64,000 bases of DNA, from contig NZNV01000020.1 in NCBI GenBank assembly GCA_002695025.1, positions 62,001 to 126,000 on the forward strand. The letters are read 5' to 3'. Under the pieces are notes generated by a model. It saw only the letters and a program-made list of their open reading frames with translations, was not told the origin of the DNA and did no database searches. Shown here in pieces: positions 16,542 to 25,696 of this stretch (position 1 is the first letter of the stretch; every line of letters starts with the position of its first letter). Source of the DNA: Owenweeksia sp. GTDB taxonomy: Bacteria; Bacteroidota; Bacteroidia; Flavobacteriales; Schleiferiaceae. The position numbers and the translations under genes were made by a program.

Positions 16542-17309
16542 TTAGTGGGTATGTGACAAGCTGAAAGCAGCTTTAAAGTTATGTGCCATGTGTACGGCCA
16601 TTTGTCCGGGCATGTGAATACCGTTCAGGTCAGCAATTTTAATTTTGGTACTTCCGTCAAAAGCCTTGTTCAGGTCCACCTCAAAATGCAACTGTGGGGT
16701 ACCGGTTCCGTTGATCTTCAGTGTATGGTCAGCCATGCTGTGTGTATTGGTGGTAATAGCATTGTTGGCTCCTGCAAAACCGCCCACGTGGTAGGCAAAA
16801 CTGTTACTGGTGGAGGCTGAAGAGTACCCCTCTATCTTAAAGAAGATGTAGCCGTTATTCCAACTCCAGAACATATTGTTAGCCGGATCAAGAGCACCTT
16901 CCTGGGTACCGGAAACATTATGAAGACTGTCCACCCCTATCATATAGCTAATGCTTTGGTATTCACCCACCGGTACATCCGCAAAAGAGAGCTTCATGGT
17001 AGCAGCATCATCTCCTTCCACCAAGTGGTAGCTGTTTTCCTCTGTCCATACGGTACCATCTGCTTTTTCCAGCTTTACATTGGAAATGTAATAGCGCACC
17101 TTGCTTAATTCCAGTTTTTCACCCAGACTGCTGGTATATTCCTGATTCAGAGTAAAAGGATCTCCGTTAAAGTTATGGGAAAACTCCATGGTAAATTTAC
17201 CGGTAGTGGGTGTGGGGTCGGTATCCTTGTCGTGATCCTTTTTGCAGGAAGTAGCTATAAATAAGGAGAACGATATGAGAAGGAAACCTATTTGTGTTAA
17301 ATTTTTCAT
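16542..17309 (-). CDS. MbnP-family (metallo-mystery pair) lipoprotein
   Basis: A 255-residue exported lipoprotein (FLIATSCKK-type signal: SLFIATSCKK) followed by a low-complexity linker (DHDKDTDPTPTTG) and an MbnP-type beta-sandwich. Conserved family features are LSKVRYYISNVKL, MFWSWNNGYIFFKIEG with the tryptophans available for oxidation, FAYHVGGF and a His-rich C-terminus (HMPGQMAVHMAHNF, ending LSHTH). Family members bind copper, and the partner MbnH gene follows at once. No methanobactin or TonB copper uptake genes are visible here. A 24-bp palindrome lies 18 bp upstream of the start. Confidence 0.88.
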   Translation of the reverse strand: MKNLTQIGFLLISFSLFIATSCKKDHDKDTDPTPTTGKFTMEFSHNFNGDPFTLNQEYTSSLGEKLELSKVRYYISNVKLEKADGTVWTEENSYHLVEGDDAATMKLSFADVPVGEYQSISYMIGVDSLHNVSGTQEGALDPANNMFWSWNNGYIFFKIEGYSSASTSNSFAYHVGGFAGANNAITTNTHSMADHTLKINGTGTPQLHFEVDLNKAFDGSTKIKIADLNGIHMPGQMAVHMAHNFKAAFSLSHTH

Positions 17310-17327
17310 ACGGCTTTATAAGTTTAC

Positions 17328-17351
17328 GTAATCTACTCATGAGAAGATTAC
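17328..17351. promoter_or_regulatory. 24-bp palindrome upstream of mbnP
   Basis: GTAATCT-A-CTCATGAG-A-AGATTAC: an almost complete palindrome (one A/A mismatch pair) beginning 18 bp before the MbnP start codon and 54 bp after the upstream Cys-rich gene. It has no T run, so an operator for a metal-responsive regulator is as likely as an RNA hairpin. Confidence 0.5.
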
Positions 17352-17405
17352 ATCATGTTTTTTAATTTGAAAATCAGATAATTGTAATTAGATAAGGCTC
17401 AAAAA

Positions 17406-17789
17406 TCATGCCTGGAAGCTTGGCGGGCGAAAGATATTTCCAATGAAAGGATCATCCAGTTTTTCGTCCAACTGAATTAGAGGTTTGGCGTTTTTAATAA
17501 GCTGTAAAACAGGCTTATCCGCAAAACGGGAGGGGAGCAGGAAGCTGGCCAGTTTAAAGCTCATGATCTCAACGGGAACATCCTTTTTGACAGGCTTATG
17601 TTCTGTGAGTTTCAGCTTTTTCATGAATATACAGGTACCTCCGCAATGGAGTTCGGGCTTATCCCGGTTTTCACAAAGGTTTTCGGAAATATAGGCTTGG
17701 TTGGCAATGAAGTTAATGGTTACTCCCATCTTTAGAGCTAGCGGGAAAACCAGGGCACTAAGCAAGCCAATTGAAACCAGGGACTTCAT
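17406..17789 (-). CDS. Small exported Cys-containing protein upstream of mbnP
   Basis: A 127-residue protein with a hydrophobic N-terminal segment (VSIGLLSALVFPLALKMGV) and a short motif NLCENRDKPELHCGGTCIFMKKL. The C-x-N...C-x-G-x-C arrangement followed by KKL is a recurring pattern in small Bacteroidota proteins of unknown function and could bind a metal; that is inference. The gene is on the same strand and upstream of mbnP-mbnH (96-bp gap), so it may belong to the same metal-related unit. Confidence 0.7.
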   Translation of the reverse strand: MKSLVSIGLLSALVFPLALKMGVTINFIANQAYISENLCENRDKPELHCGGTCIFMKKLKLTEHKPVKKDVPVEIMSFKLASFLLPSRFADKPVLQLIKNAKPLIQLDEKLDDPFIGNIFRPPSFQA

Positions 17790-17872
17790 ATTTTACAAAA
17801 ATACAAGGAAATATTGGTAAAGCATAGGGAATAATCAATAACCACTTAGTTAGCGATGCATGCTGCTTATCT

Positions 17873-17880
17873 TAAATTTG
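17873..17880 (+). promoter_or_regulatory. -7 box of the thioesterase gene
   Basis: TAAATTTG, a perfect TAnnTTTG box, 20 bp before the ATG at 17901. Its position supports that start over an upstream in-frame ATG at 17856. Confidence 0.5.
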
Positions 17881-17900
17881 CACGAAAACACGTATATCTG

Positions 17901-18341
17901 ATGAAAGAGTTTACCCGAAAAATACAACTGCGCTGGAGCGACATGGATCCTAATTTTCATATCCGCCACTCGGTGTATTACGATCTTGGAGCTAAGCTGC
18001 GTATGGATTTTTTAATGGGAAACGGGCTTACGCCTGCCGTTATGACCCAATATAACTTCGGCCCTATATTATTCCGTGAAGAGGCTTTGTTTAAAAGGGA
18101 GGTCCGTTATGGTGATGAGTTGGTTATGGACGTAAAGCTGAGCCGGCTGAAGAAAGATTATTCGCGTTTTGGCATGCGTCACTACCTGATGCGGGGAGAG
18201 GAACTTTGTGCAGTGCTTAATGTAGAAGGCGCTTTTATAGATACACAGAAGCGTAGGATCACTGCTCCGCCACAGGTGGGTTCTGAACTGATAGAGGCGA
18301 TGCCGAGGACCGAGGATTTTACCTACTATGATCAGGAATAA
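17901..18341 (+). CDS. 4HBT-superfamily acyl-CoA thioesterase
   Basis: A 146-residue single-hotdog protein: TRKIQLRWSDMDPNFHIRHSVYYDLGAKLRM carries the W-x-D-x-D-x-x-x-H pattern of the 4-hydroxybenzoyl-CoA thioesterase superfamily, followed by the central beta sheet (ILFREEALFKREVRYGDELVMDVKL). It probably hydrolyses an acyl-CoA thioester in the cytosol; the substrate is not evident. The ATG at 17901 is preferred because a -7 box lies between it and the upstream in-frame ATG. It ends at a terminator shared with the convergent T9SS-cargo gene. Confidence 0.85.
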   Translation: MKEFTRKIQLRWSDMDPNFHIRHSVYYDLGAKLRMDFLMGNGLTPAVMTQYNFGPILFREEALFKREVRYGDELVMDVKLSRLKKDYSRFGMRHYLMRGEELCAVLNVEGAFIDTQKRRITAPPQVGSELIEAMPRTEDFTYYDQE

Positions 18342-18346
18342 AAACT

Positions 18347-18376
18347 AAAAAGCCCCGGGGTACACCGGGGCTTTTT
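18347..18376. terminator. Bidirectional terminator
   Basis: Stem AAAAAGCCCCGG/CCGGGGCTTTTT around a 6-base loop, with A run on one side and T run on the other, so it can end both the thioesterase transcript and the convergent T9SS-cargo transcript. Confidence 0.9.
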
Positions 18377-18397
18377 CTGTGCTTTCCAATGAACTCC

Positions 18398-19426
18398 TTA
18401 CAGTTTATGGAAGGGCAAGGTTTGCTGATGTGTGCCGTTGGAGAGTACCAACATATACAAACCGGGTTGCAGTTTATCCACTTCCAACTGCCCTTCAAAA
18501 TCACCGTTCATTAAGACCTGACCATTAAGTGATACCACTTTGAACTGATCAAAGGTATCCGCATTCTCTACTTGTAAAGTATGTATTACGGGATTAGGAT
18601 AAAGGCTTAGCATCCTTCCGTTTTCTTCTGGTAAGCTTAAGTTTGTATGCTGGCGTTGGAAATAATACCAATTGTCCTCCAGCTCAAAGGAACGGGTAGT
18701 TTCATCGTATGAATTTTTGTGTATGATAATGATTTCCCTCTGGTTGTTATAGGTGAAGTTGTAAAGTTCGGTGGTGTCAGCATTACCCATGCTATACACT
18801 ATTAAATAGGAATCAGTAAGCTGATTCCCGGAATAATAGTTAATAACATTCAGATTTTCACCATCAAAAATATTGGACCCTATCAGGCTGTCCACACGGG
18901 TTCCGGTATAGTAAAATTCATAACCGCCAATATTCGTCAGATTACCGTTGCCGGAAATATCCGCAATAAGGCCAATATTGCTCAAGGTGTTGTTAGAATT
19001 GTAATTAAGACGGAATTTTTGGTCAAGGGAATAACCTGATCCATTGTAAGAATACTGTATCACAGCAGTATCACGGGCGCTGGCGTTGTTTTGAAAAACA
19101 TATTTTTGAGCGGCTTGAAATCCACCGTTCGTTTCATAATAGGTGATGATTACGGTACTGTCCGAATACCGATTGCCCTCGTATTTGGTTACAAGTGCAT
19201 TGTTTTCATAAGTTCTGGCCGAGTCATAGTGACTATTGTTGAATAACCACATGCTTACGGTGGATTCTGGCATGAAGGCACTTCCGGTATCCGTTGAAAA
19301 TACGATGGAGTCATACTCCATAATATCGGGCCAAAGGCTTTTAAAGAACAAGCGGCTAAAGGGATCTTTCTGGCCAAAGGCGTTCACAGTAAGGCTAATT
19401 AGAATAAGTAGGGCAATTCTTTTCAT
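18398..19426 (-). CDS. Secreted protein with type IX secretion C-terminal sorting domain
   Basis: A 342-residue exported protein. The N-terminus MKRIALLILISLTVNAFGQ is a Sec signal peptide. The body is Asn/Ser/Tyr-rich beta strands with YSYNGSGYSLDQKFRLNY-like repeats. The last 75 residues are a type A T9SS sorting domain: LSLYPNPVIHTLQVEN, then VVSLNGQVLMNG, LEVDKLQPGLYMLVLSNG and a basic end. It should be carried across the outer membrane by the type IX secretion system and attached to the surface or released. The function of the passenger region is unknown. Confidence 0.9.
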   Translation of the reverse strand: MKRIALLILISLTVNAFGQKDPFSRLFFKSLWPDIMEYDSIVFSTDTGSAFMPESTVSMWLFNNSHYDSARTYENNALVTKYEGNRYSDSTVIITYYETNGGFQAAQKYVFQNNASARDTAVIQYSYNGSGYSLDQKFRLNYNSNNTLSNIGLIADISGNGNLTNIGGYEFYYTGTRVDSLIGSNIFDGENLNVINYYSGNQLTDSYLIVYSMGNADTTELYNFTYNNQREIIIIHKNSYDETTRSFELEDNWYYFQRQHTNLSLPEENGRMLSLYPNPVIHTLQVENADTFDQFKVVSLNGQVLMNGDFEGQLEVDKLQPGLYMLVLSNGTHQQTLPFHKL

Positions 19427-19590
19427 TTTAGTAAAGAGTTTAATTTTTTATATAGACTCCCAAAAAAGCCCTTTGGTTAGGCCCACGATAAAAAAATTAA
19501 AATAAGTGCACCCCCCATTTTTTTAAATGAGTTTAATGAGTCATCCGATACCCCGGGATATGCGTGGGTTTAACCTAAACTCAATCCCGC

Positions 19591-19622
19591 TTGGTCAGGC
19601 AATACAAAGTACCCTATCTTTG
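19591..19622 (+). promoter_or_regulatory. Bacteroidota-type promoter of fabG
   Basis: TTG at 19591-19593, 21 bases, then the perfect -7 box TATCTTTG at 19615-19622, 18 bp before the ATG at 19641. Confidence 0.65.
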
Positions 19623-19640
19623 GCCTAAATTGAACCGTAA

Positions 19641-20387
19641 ATGAAATTACTCGAAGGAAAAACAGCTATTATCACCGGTGCTTCCAAGGGCATTGGTAAA
19701 GGTATTGCCGAGGTTTTTGCTCAGCATGGGGCCAACGTGGCATTCACCTATTTATCATCTGTAGAACAGGCCGAAGCCTTTGAAAAGGAACTGAGTGCTT
19801 CCGGTGTAAAGGTTAAAGGCTATCGTAGTGATGCTTCGGATTATGCCTCTGCCGAACAATTGGTGGTTGATGTTTTGAAAGACTTTGAAACCATTGATAT
19901 AGTAGTGAACAATGCGGGTGTAACCCGAGACAATCTCCTGATGCGCATGAGCGAGGAGGACTTCGATAAAGTAGTACAGATCAACCTGAAGTCGGTTTTT
20001 AACCTGACCAAAACGGTACAACGCACCATGCTGAAACAGCGTAAAGGCTCCATTATAAATATCAGCTCTGTAGTGGGTGTTAAGGGTAATGCCGGGCAAT
20101 CCAACTATGCTGCTTCCAAAGCCGGTATTATTGGTTTTACCAAATCCATTGCCCTGGAACTGGGCTCCCGTAATATCCGCTGCAACGCCATTGCTCCCGG
20201 TTTTATTGAAACCGAAATGACCGGAAAACTGGATGAAGCAACCGTACAGGGCTGGCGCGATGCCATTCCGCTGAAAAGAGGCGGTACTCCGGAGGATGTG
20301 GCCAATGCCTGTTTATTCCTGGCTTCGGACCTTTCTGCTTATGTTACCGGACAAACACTTAATGTAGACGGTGGCATGCTCACCTGA
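19641..20387 (+). CDS. fabG: 3-oxoacyl-ACP reductase FabG
   Basis: A 248-residue SDR that reduces 3-oxoacyl-ACP with NADPH in fatty-acid elongation. Motifs: TGASKGIGKGIAE, NNAGVTRDNLLMRM (characteristic of FabG), INISSVVG with the catalytic serine, and YAASKAG. The C-terminus YVTGQTLNVDGGML is standard. Length and motifs are fully normal. It has its own promoter and precedes, with a 26-bp gap, the large membrane protein at 20414. It could also supply the keto-reduction step that is missing from the acyl/polyketide cluster at 47685-50479. Confidence 0.95.
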   Translation: MKLLEGKTAIITGASKGIGKGIAEVFAQHGANVAFTYLSSVEQAEAFEKELSASGVKVKGYRSDASDYASAEQLVVDVLKDFETIDIVVNNAGVTRDNLLMRMSEEDFDKVVQINLKSVFNLTKTVQRTMLKQRKGSIINISSVVGVKGNAGQSNYAASKAGIIGFTKSIALELGSRNIRCNAIAPGFIETEMTGKLDEATVQGWRDAIPLKRGGTPEDVANACLFLASDLSAYVTGQTLNVDGGMLT

Positions 20388-20413
20388 TAATCTTTAAAGC
20401 TCAGGCTTAACTT

Positions 20414-22462
20414 TTGACATCCAGCTTCTATTTTGAAATTTCCCCCTGGTGGATCGTGCCTATACTTCTTGGAGTATCAGGAGCGGTATGGGTGTTTTAT
20501 TTCAGTTCGCGTGAATTTGAAAAGAGCCAGCGTTGGGCTCTGGCTGCATTACGCTTTTTAACCCTCTTTGTGATTGCAATATTATTGCTGGCTCCGCTTC
20601 TGAAGTCCAGTGAAAGGGTGGATGAGAAACCATTGCTATTATGGCTGGAAGATCATTCATCTTCTGTGATTTCCCTGCCGGATTCCCAGGAAGTCCGCAA
20701 TTTCCTGAAAAATGAACTTCCGGGCATAGCTGACGAACTGGAGGATAAGTATGAACTGCGTAAACTTGATTTTTCAACATCACTGCATGAACATCAGCCG
20801 GACTCTTTCCCCGGCCTGCAAACCGATATAGCTACAGCCGTACAGGCTGTGCGTCAGCGATATTACAATCAAAATGTTGGCGGGTTGGTGTTGGTATCGG
20901 ACGGTATCTATAACCGGGGTATTAACCCGGTATACGAAGCAGAGAGCAGTCCCTTTCCCGTGTTTACTTTAGGGCTGGGAGATACTACCGTTAAACAGGA
21001 TCTGTTCATCGAAAAGCTGGTCCACAATGAGCTTACCTATCTCAACAACCAGTTCCCTTTGGAAATAAACCTCCGTGCCCGGAAAATGGACGGCAGAAGC
21101 TATTCCCTGAATGTTACGGATAGCCGGGGAAAGTCCGTTTTTTCAAAAGCAGGAACAGTAAGTGGAGAGAATTTCTTTGAAAAGGTGGAAACCTACCTGC
21201 CTGCCGTAGAAGTTGGAGTGCAACGTTATACAGTAAGCGTAGATGCTGGCGTGGAAGAACAAATGTCCAATAACCGCCAGACCTTTTCCATTGAGGTGAT
21301 CGATAACCGGAAAAAAATAAGGATTGCAGGTAGCAGTCCCCATCCGGATATGGCCGCCATAGCTACAGCCTTGGATAAGCTGGAGAAATACGAAGTGGAG
21401 AGTGGGCTATGGGGAGCCTTTAGCCCTCAGGATAAGGAGCCTGATCTGTATATTTTATTTGGACCGAGAGCAGATATGCTGGAGGCGATCGGTAAAAAAC
21501 CCTATTGGCTAATTGACCTTCCCTCTTCGGATAAGGCTGCTTTTGGTCGTAGGAGTGGTGTACAACCCGGCACCGGAGCCATTGAACAGGTAAGGGTGGT
21601 GCCTGAGCGGGGCTTCAGCCTTTTTAACCTGAGTAACGAAAGCAGTGACTTCTTAAAGAACCTTCCGCCCCTGCAGATACCTTACGGACGTATTCAGCCC
21701 GGAGGAGGCAGCCAGGCTTTCCTCTACAAAAAAGTCGGCCAGGTGGAAACACAGGAACCTATATGGTTTTTCAGGACTGAAGATCAGCAGCGTTCATCGG
21801 TATTACTGGCCAATGGCCTTTGGGAGTGGCGTATGTATGACTATCGTCAGAATAATTCCTTTGAGAACTTTGATGAGCTGATCGCACAAACCGTCCAATA
21901 TCTTACGGCTCGTACCGAGGATCAACGCTTTGTGGTGGAGGCAGAATCCCGCTACAACAATCGCGAATCCATAGTAATGACAGCCCGCTTGTACAATCTG
22001 TCGCTGGAGCTGGACAATAGTCCTGAAGTAGAAATGAGCATCCGCTCCGATGAAGGAAAGGAGTATCAGTTCAACTTCAGTAAAACCACCAATGCCTATC
22101 GGCTGAATGCCGGAAGTTTGCCTCCGGGTAGCTATACCTGGACGGCTACTACTCAATTGGGAGAGGACCAGTTTTCGCGTTCAGGAGCCTTTGCCGTGGA
22201 AATGATCAGGGTAGAGCAGGCCGACCTTGTAGCGCGCCATGAGGTGCTCAGGGCCATATCACGCGAAAGCGGAGGTAAGTTCTACAATCGCCAACAGGCC
22301 AAAGAGATGATGGCCGATCTTATGGAAAATTCATCGGCTAAGGGTATCCAACGATTGAAAACATCCATTAGCTCATTACTCAATAAGAAGCTGTTATTCT
22401 TTATCTTACTGATCTTTTTGACGGCTGAATGGGGCTTGCGCAAATATTTTGGTAAATACTAA
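20414..22462 (+). CDS. Membrane protein with extracytoplasmic VWA-like region
   Basis: A 682-residue protein with two N-terminal membrane helices (about 12-30 and 42-62), a large exported region and a C-terminal membrane helix (LLFFILLIFLTAEWGLRKYF). Residues about 70-190 (LLLWLEDHSSSV, GLVLVSDGIYNRG, FTLGLGD) look like a von Willebrand factor A-type fold seen in Bacteroidota BatA-like and glutamine-amidotransferase-like membrane proteins; the metal-binding DxSxS is replaced by EDHSSS. The start is TTG at 20414, chosen because the membrane region begins there and no ATG is close. Function unknown. Confidence 0.75.
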   Translation: MTSSFYFEISPWWIVPILLGVSGAVWVFYFSSREFEKSQRWALAALRFLTLFVIAILLLAPLLKSSERVDEKPLLLWLEDHSSSVISLPDSQEVRNFLKNELPGIADELEDKYELRKLDFSTSLHEHQPDSFPGLQTDIATAVQAVRQRYYNQNVGGLVLVSDGIYNRGINPVYEAESSPFPVFTLGLGDTTVKQDLFIEKLVHNELTYLNNQFPLEINLRARKMDGRSYSLNVTDSRGKSVFSKAGTVSGENFFEKVETYLPAVEVGVQRYTVSVDAGVEEQMSNNRQTFSIEVIDNRKKIRIAGSSPHPDMAAIATALDKLEKYEVESGLWGAFSPQDKEPDLYILFGPRADMLEAIGKKPYWLIDLPSSDKAAFGRRSGVQPGTGAIEQVRVVPERGFSLFNLSNESSDFLKNLPPLQIPYGRIQPGGGSQAFLYKKVGQVETQEPIWFFRTEDQQRSSVLLANGLWEWRMYDYRQNNSFENFDELIAQTVQYLTARTEDQRFVVEAESRYNNRESIVMTARLYNLSLELDNSPEVEMSIRSDEGKEYQFNFSKTTNAYRLNAGSLPPGSYTWTATTQLGEDQFSRSGAFAVEMIRVEQADLVARHEVLRAISRESGGKFYNRQQAKEMMADLMENSSAKGIQRLKTSISSLLNKKLLFFILLIFLTAEWGLRKYFGKY

Positions 22463-22472
22463 ATCGAACAAT

Positions 22473-23288
22473 ATGAATCAACGTAGAACAGGGATCATCG
22501 TGGTAGCCTTTGTAATTCTTTTGGGGATTATCCTGGCCTGGAGTGCCCTCACCTATACCATTAACCCTGGTGAAAAAGGGCTTGTTTTTAGAAAATTCCA
22601 GGGAGGGTTGGATAAGGAAACCGTGTATGGACAGGGTTTTCACATCAAATGGCCCTGGGACAATGTATACATCTACGATGTAAAGATCCGCGAGGCGGTA
22701 AGTGCCATGGAAGTACTTTCCAAGAACGGGCTTACCATCAAAGCTGAACTTTCCTATCGCTATAAACCGGTGGATGAGGAGATCGGCTACCTGCATGATG
22801 AGATCGGTCCCGACTACCACGATCGTATTATCGTGCCCGAAATACGCTCGGCCACAAGAGAGGTGATCGGTAAATATTTGCCGGACGAACTGTATTCCAC
22901 CAAGCGGGAATCCATCCAGGACGAGATATTCCAGCGTACCTCCAAAGCTTTAAAAGAGAAAAATATAGTACTGGATGCGGTATTGATACGTGATATCCAG
23001 TTGCCTCCCAAGTTAAAGGCTGCCATTGAGCGCAAGCTGGAGCAGGAGCAAGCCTCGCTGGAATATGAATTTAAGTTGGCCCGTGCCCAGAAGGAAGCAC
23101 AACGTATGAAAATTGAAGCCCAGGGTAAAGCAGAGGCTTACAACATTATCAGTTCCGCCCTTACGGATAAGATCCTTAGAGAAAAAGGTATTGAAGCCAC
23201 ACTTAAACTAGCCGAATCGAACAACTCCAAAGTGGTTGTGGTTGGTAGTGGTAAGGATGGCTTGCCCATCATCTTAGGCGATAAATAA
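22473..23288 (+). CDS. Prohibitin/SPFH-domain membrane protein
   Basis: A 271-residue prohibitin-type protein: an N-terminal membrane helix (TGIIVVAFVILLGIILAW), then an SPFH domain (YTINPGEKGLVFRKFQGG, YGQGFHIKWPWDNVYIYDVKI) and a charged coiled coil (about 190-235) rich in E, A and Q. Such proteins assemble into membrane scaffolds and often modulate proteases such as FtsH. ATG 22473 is preferred over a TTG at 22449 that lies inside the preceding gene. It is probably co-transcribed with the upstream membrane protein (10-bp gap). Confidence 0.9.
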   Translation: MNQRRTGIIVVAFVILLGIILAWSALTYTINPGEKGLVFRKFQGGLDKETVYGQGFHIKWPWDNVYIYDVKIREAVSAMEVLSKNGLTIKAELSYRYKPVDEEIGYLHDEIGPDYHDRIIVPEIRSATREVIGKYLPDELYSTKRESIQDEIFQRTSKALKEKNIVLDAVLIRDIQLPPKLKAAIERKLEQEQASLEYEFKLARAQKEAQRMKIEAQGKAEAYNIISSALTDKILREKGIEATLKLAESNNSKVVVVGSGKDGLPIILGDK

Positions 23289-23313
23289 CAACCTCAAAAA
23301 CATCTCAGACTTT

Positions 23314-24780
23314 ATGAGTACCTCCAATGTACGTCAGCTTGAACCCCAGGCATTATGGAATAATTTTGAAGATCTCAATGCCGTTCCCCGGCCTTCCAAA
23401 AAAGAAGAAAAGGTAATAGCCTTCATAGAAAATTTTGCCCAGGGCCTCAACCTGGATTATACCGTGGATAAGGTGGGTAATGTGATTATCCGCAAACCGG
23501 CAACGCCCGGAATGGAAAACCGCAGGCCCGTTGTTATGCAGGCGCATCTGGATATGGTACATCAAAAGAACGGGGATACGGATTTTGATTTTGACACGCA
23601 GGGTATACAATCCTACGTGGAAGGTGATTGGGTAAAAGCAAAAGGAACTACCCTTGGAGCCGATAATGGAATGGGTGTGGCGGCTATTTTGACCGTTCTG
23701 CAGTCGCAGGATATTGCCCACCCAGCGTTGGAAGCTTTGTTTACCATTGACGAGGAATCCGGTATGACCGGAGCCCATAACCTGCAGCCTGGTCTTTTGA
23801 AAGGAGAGATCCTGATGAACCTGGATACGGAAGATGATGATGAATTGAGTGTGGGTTGTGCCGGGGGCATTGATATAAACATCAACTGGACCTATGCTCA
23901 GCAGGAGCTAGAGGGCAATTATACCGGTATGGAATTATCGGTACGCGGACTTTTTGGTGGACATTCCGGTATGGACATCATTTACGGCCGTGGCAATGCG
24001 AATAAGATCATGAACCGCCTGCTGTGGGGCATGGGTGAATTGCATGGTGCCCGTATCCATTCTATTGACGGTGGCGGCCTTCGTAATGCGATACCCCGCG
24101 AATCTACCGCAGTATTGGCTGTTCCGGTTGATCATGTGGATGATGTAAAACAACATTGGGATGAATTGAATAAAACTTTGCAGTCTGAATTTGCTACTAC
24201 TGACCCTAAGCTCCATATCAGCTATAAGGAATGCCCCGCTCCTGATAAAGTAATGGCTGCGGAGCAGCAGGCACAACTGATTAACGCTATACAAGCGTGC
24301 CATGACGGTATTAAACGTATGAGTCCTGATGTGGATGACCTGGTGGAAACCTCTAATAACATAGCCAGGGTAGAGGTGCAACACGGAGAAGCACATATTC
24401 AGTGCCTTACACGTAGCGACCGCGAATCAGGGAAAATGGATATGGCTTATTCAGTTTCCTCACCCTTCAGCCTTATCGGGGCTACGATAGAGCTAAGTGG
24501 TTCCTATCCCGGCTGGAAACTGGATCCCAACTCACCCATGCTGGGTATAATGAAAAACCTGTACATGGAAATGTTTGAGGAGGAACCCAGGGTAATAGCC
24601 TGCCATGCAGGCCTGGAGTGTGGATTGCTTGGGAAGCCTTACCCCAACCTGGAGATGATCAGTTTCGGGCCTACCATCCGGCATCCTCATTCTCCTGACG
24701 AGAAGGTGAGTATACCATCGGTACAGAAATTTTGGAAATACCTGAAGGAGGCCTTAGTACGGGTACCCGAAAAGGCCTAG
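23314..24780 (+). CDS. pepD: Aminoacyl-histidine dipeptidase (PepD, M20)
   Basis: A 488-residue cytosolic metallodipeptidase of the M20C/PepD family, which hydrolyses X-His and other dipeptides. Visible motifs: VVMQAHLDMVHQK (zinc ligand His and catalytic Asp), GADNGMGVAA (bridging Asp), TIDEESGMTGA (catalytic and ligand Glu), LNLDTED (ligand Asp) and a C-terminal CHAGLECGL with the last ligand His. Family length is normal. It follows the prohibitin gene after 25 bp and may share its transcript. Confidence 0.95.
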   Translation: MSTSNVRQLEPQALWNNFEDLNAVPRPSKKEEKVIAFIENFAQGLNLDYTVDKVGNVIIRKPATPGMENRRPVVMQAHLDMVHQKNGDTDFDFDTQGIQSYVEGDWVKAKGTTLGADNGMGVAAILTVLQSQDIAHPALEALFTIDEESGMTGAHNLQPGLLKGEILMNLDTEDDDELSVGCAGGIDININWTYAQQELEGNYTGMELSVRGLFGGHSGMDIIYGRGNANKIMNRLLWGMGELHGARIHSIDGGGLRNAIPRESTAVLAVPVDHVDDVKQHWDELNKTLQSEFATTDPKLHISYKECPAPDKVMAAEQQAQLINAIQACHDGIKRMSPDVDDLVETSNNIARVEVQHGEAHIQCLTRSDRESGKMDMAYSVSSPFSLIGATIELSGSYPGWKLDPNSPMLGIMKNLYMEMFEEEPRVIACHAGLECGLLGKPYPNLEMISFGPTIRHPHSPDEKVSIPSVQKFWKYLKEALVRVPEKA

Positions 24781-24829
24781 CCATTTCACGGAATCTGCGT
24801 AACTTCAGCACCTCTTTTAACTCCTTATC

Positions 24830-25696
24830 TTGACTTCTACAGACACTATAAAACTAATAGAGTGCCCGCGTGATGCTATGCAGGGCATTAAGGAATACAT
24901 ACCTACCGCGCAAAAGATAGACTATATCAATGCGCTCCTCAAGGTAGGTTTTGATACCATTGATTTTGGCTCCTTTGTATCACCCAAGGCTATACCGCAA
25001 TTGCGGGATACGGCCACGGTGGTGAGGGGGCTGGACCTGAGCAGGACACAAAGTAAATTGCTTGCCATTGTAGCCAACACGCGTGGAGCCAAGGAAGCTG
25101 CAGCTTTTGATGAGATCACCTACCTGGGCTATCCCTTCTCCATTTCCGAGATCTTCCAGAAACGGAATACCAACCATACCATCCAGGAATCACTGGGTAT
25201 ACTGGATAATATCCTGGATATATGTGACCAAAACGCTAAGCAGCTGGTGGTGTACATTTCCATGGGATTCGGAAACCCTTATCGCGAGCCCTGGGATGTG
25301 AATGTGGTGGAACGCTGGTGTGAGAAACTGGTGGGTAAGGGGGTAAAGATCCTATCCCTTTCGGATACTATAGGTACTTCCAATCCGGAGAGTATCACTT
25401 ACTTGTTTTCCAATCTTATACCTGCCTTCCCTGGAGTGGAGTTTGGTGCTCATTTGCATACCACCCCGGATTCATGGCGCGAAAAAGTAATGGCCGCCTA
25501 TGAGAGTGGATGCCGCAGGTTTGACGGTGCTATCAAAGGTTATGGAGGTTGCCCTATGACCAATGATGAACTGGTGGGTAATATGCCTATGGAGAAGTTG
25601 CTGAGCTTTGTACAGGATCGTAAGGTGCCTCATCAACTGAATACCCTGGCTTTTGAGAGTGCCTACAATAAGGCCTTGCAAACGTTTCCTGTTTAA
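24830..25696 (+). CDS. Hydroxymethylglutaryl-CoA lyase family protein
   Basis: A 288-residue TIM-barrel lyase of the DRE-TIM family. IKLIECPRDAMQGIKEYIP at the N-terminus replaces the DR-x-x-x-Q motif region of HMG-CoA lyase, EFGAHLHTTPDSW holds the metal-ligand histidines, and YGGCPMTNDELVGN contains the catalytic-loop cysteine. It should cleave HMG-CoA to acetoacetate and acetyl-CoA, in leucine breakdown. The start is TTG at 24830 because the first beta strand begins there; the next Met is inside the active-site motif. The stop overlaps the stop of the convergent metalloprotease-like gene. Confidence 0.88.
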   Translation: MTSTDTIKLIECPRDAMQGIKEYIPTAQKIDYINALLKVGFDTIDFGSFVSPKAIPQLRDTATVVRGLDLSRTQSKLLAIVANTRGAKEAAAFDEITYLGYPFSISEIFQKRNTNHTIQESLGILDNILDICDQNAKQLVVYISMGFGNPYREPWDVNVVERWCEKLVGKGVKILSLSDTIGTSNPESITYLFSNLIPAFPGVEFGAHLHTTPDSWREKVMAAYESGCRRFDGAIKGYGGCPMTNDELVGNMPMEKLLSFVQDRKVPHQLNTLAFESAYNKALQTFPV

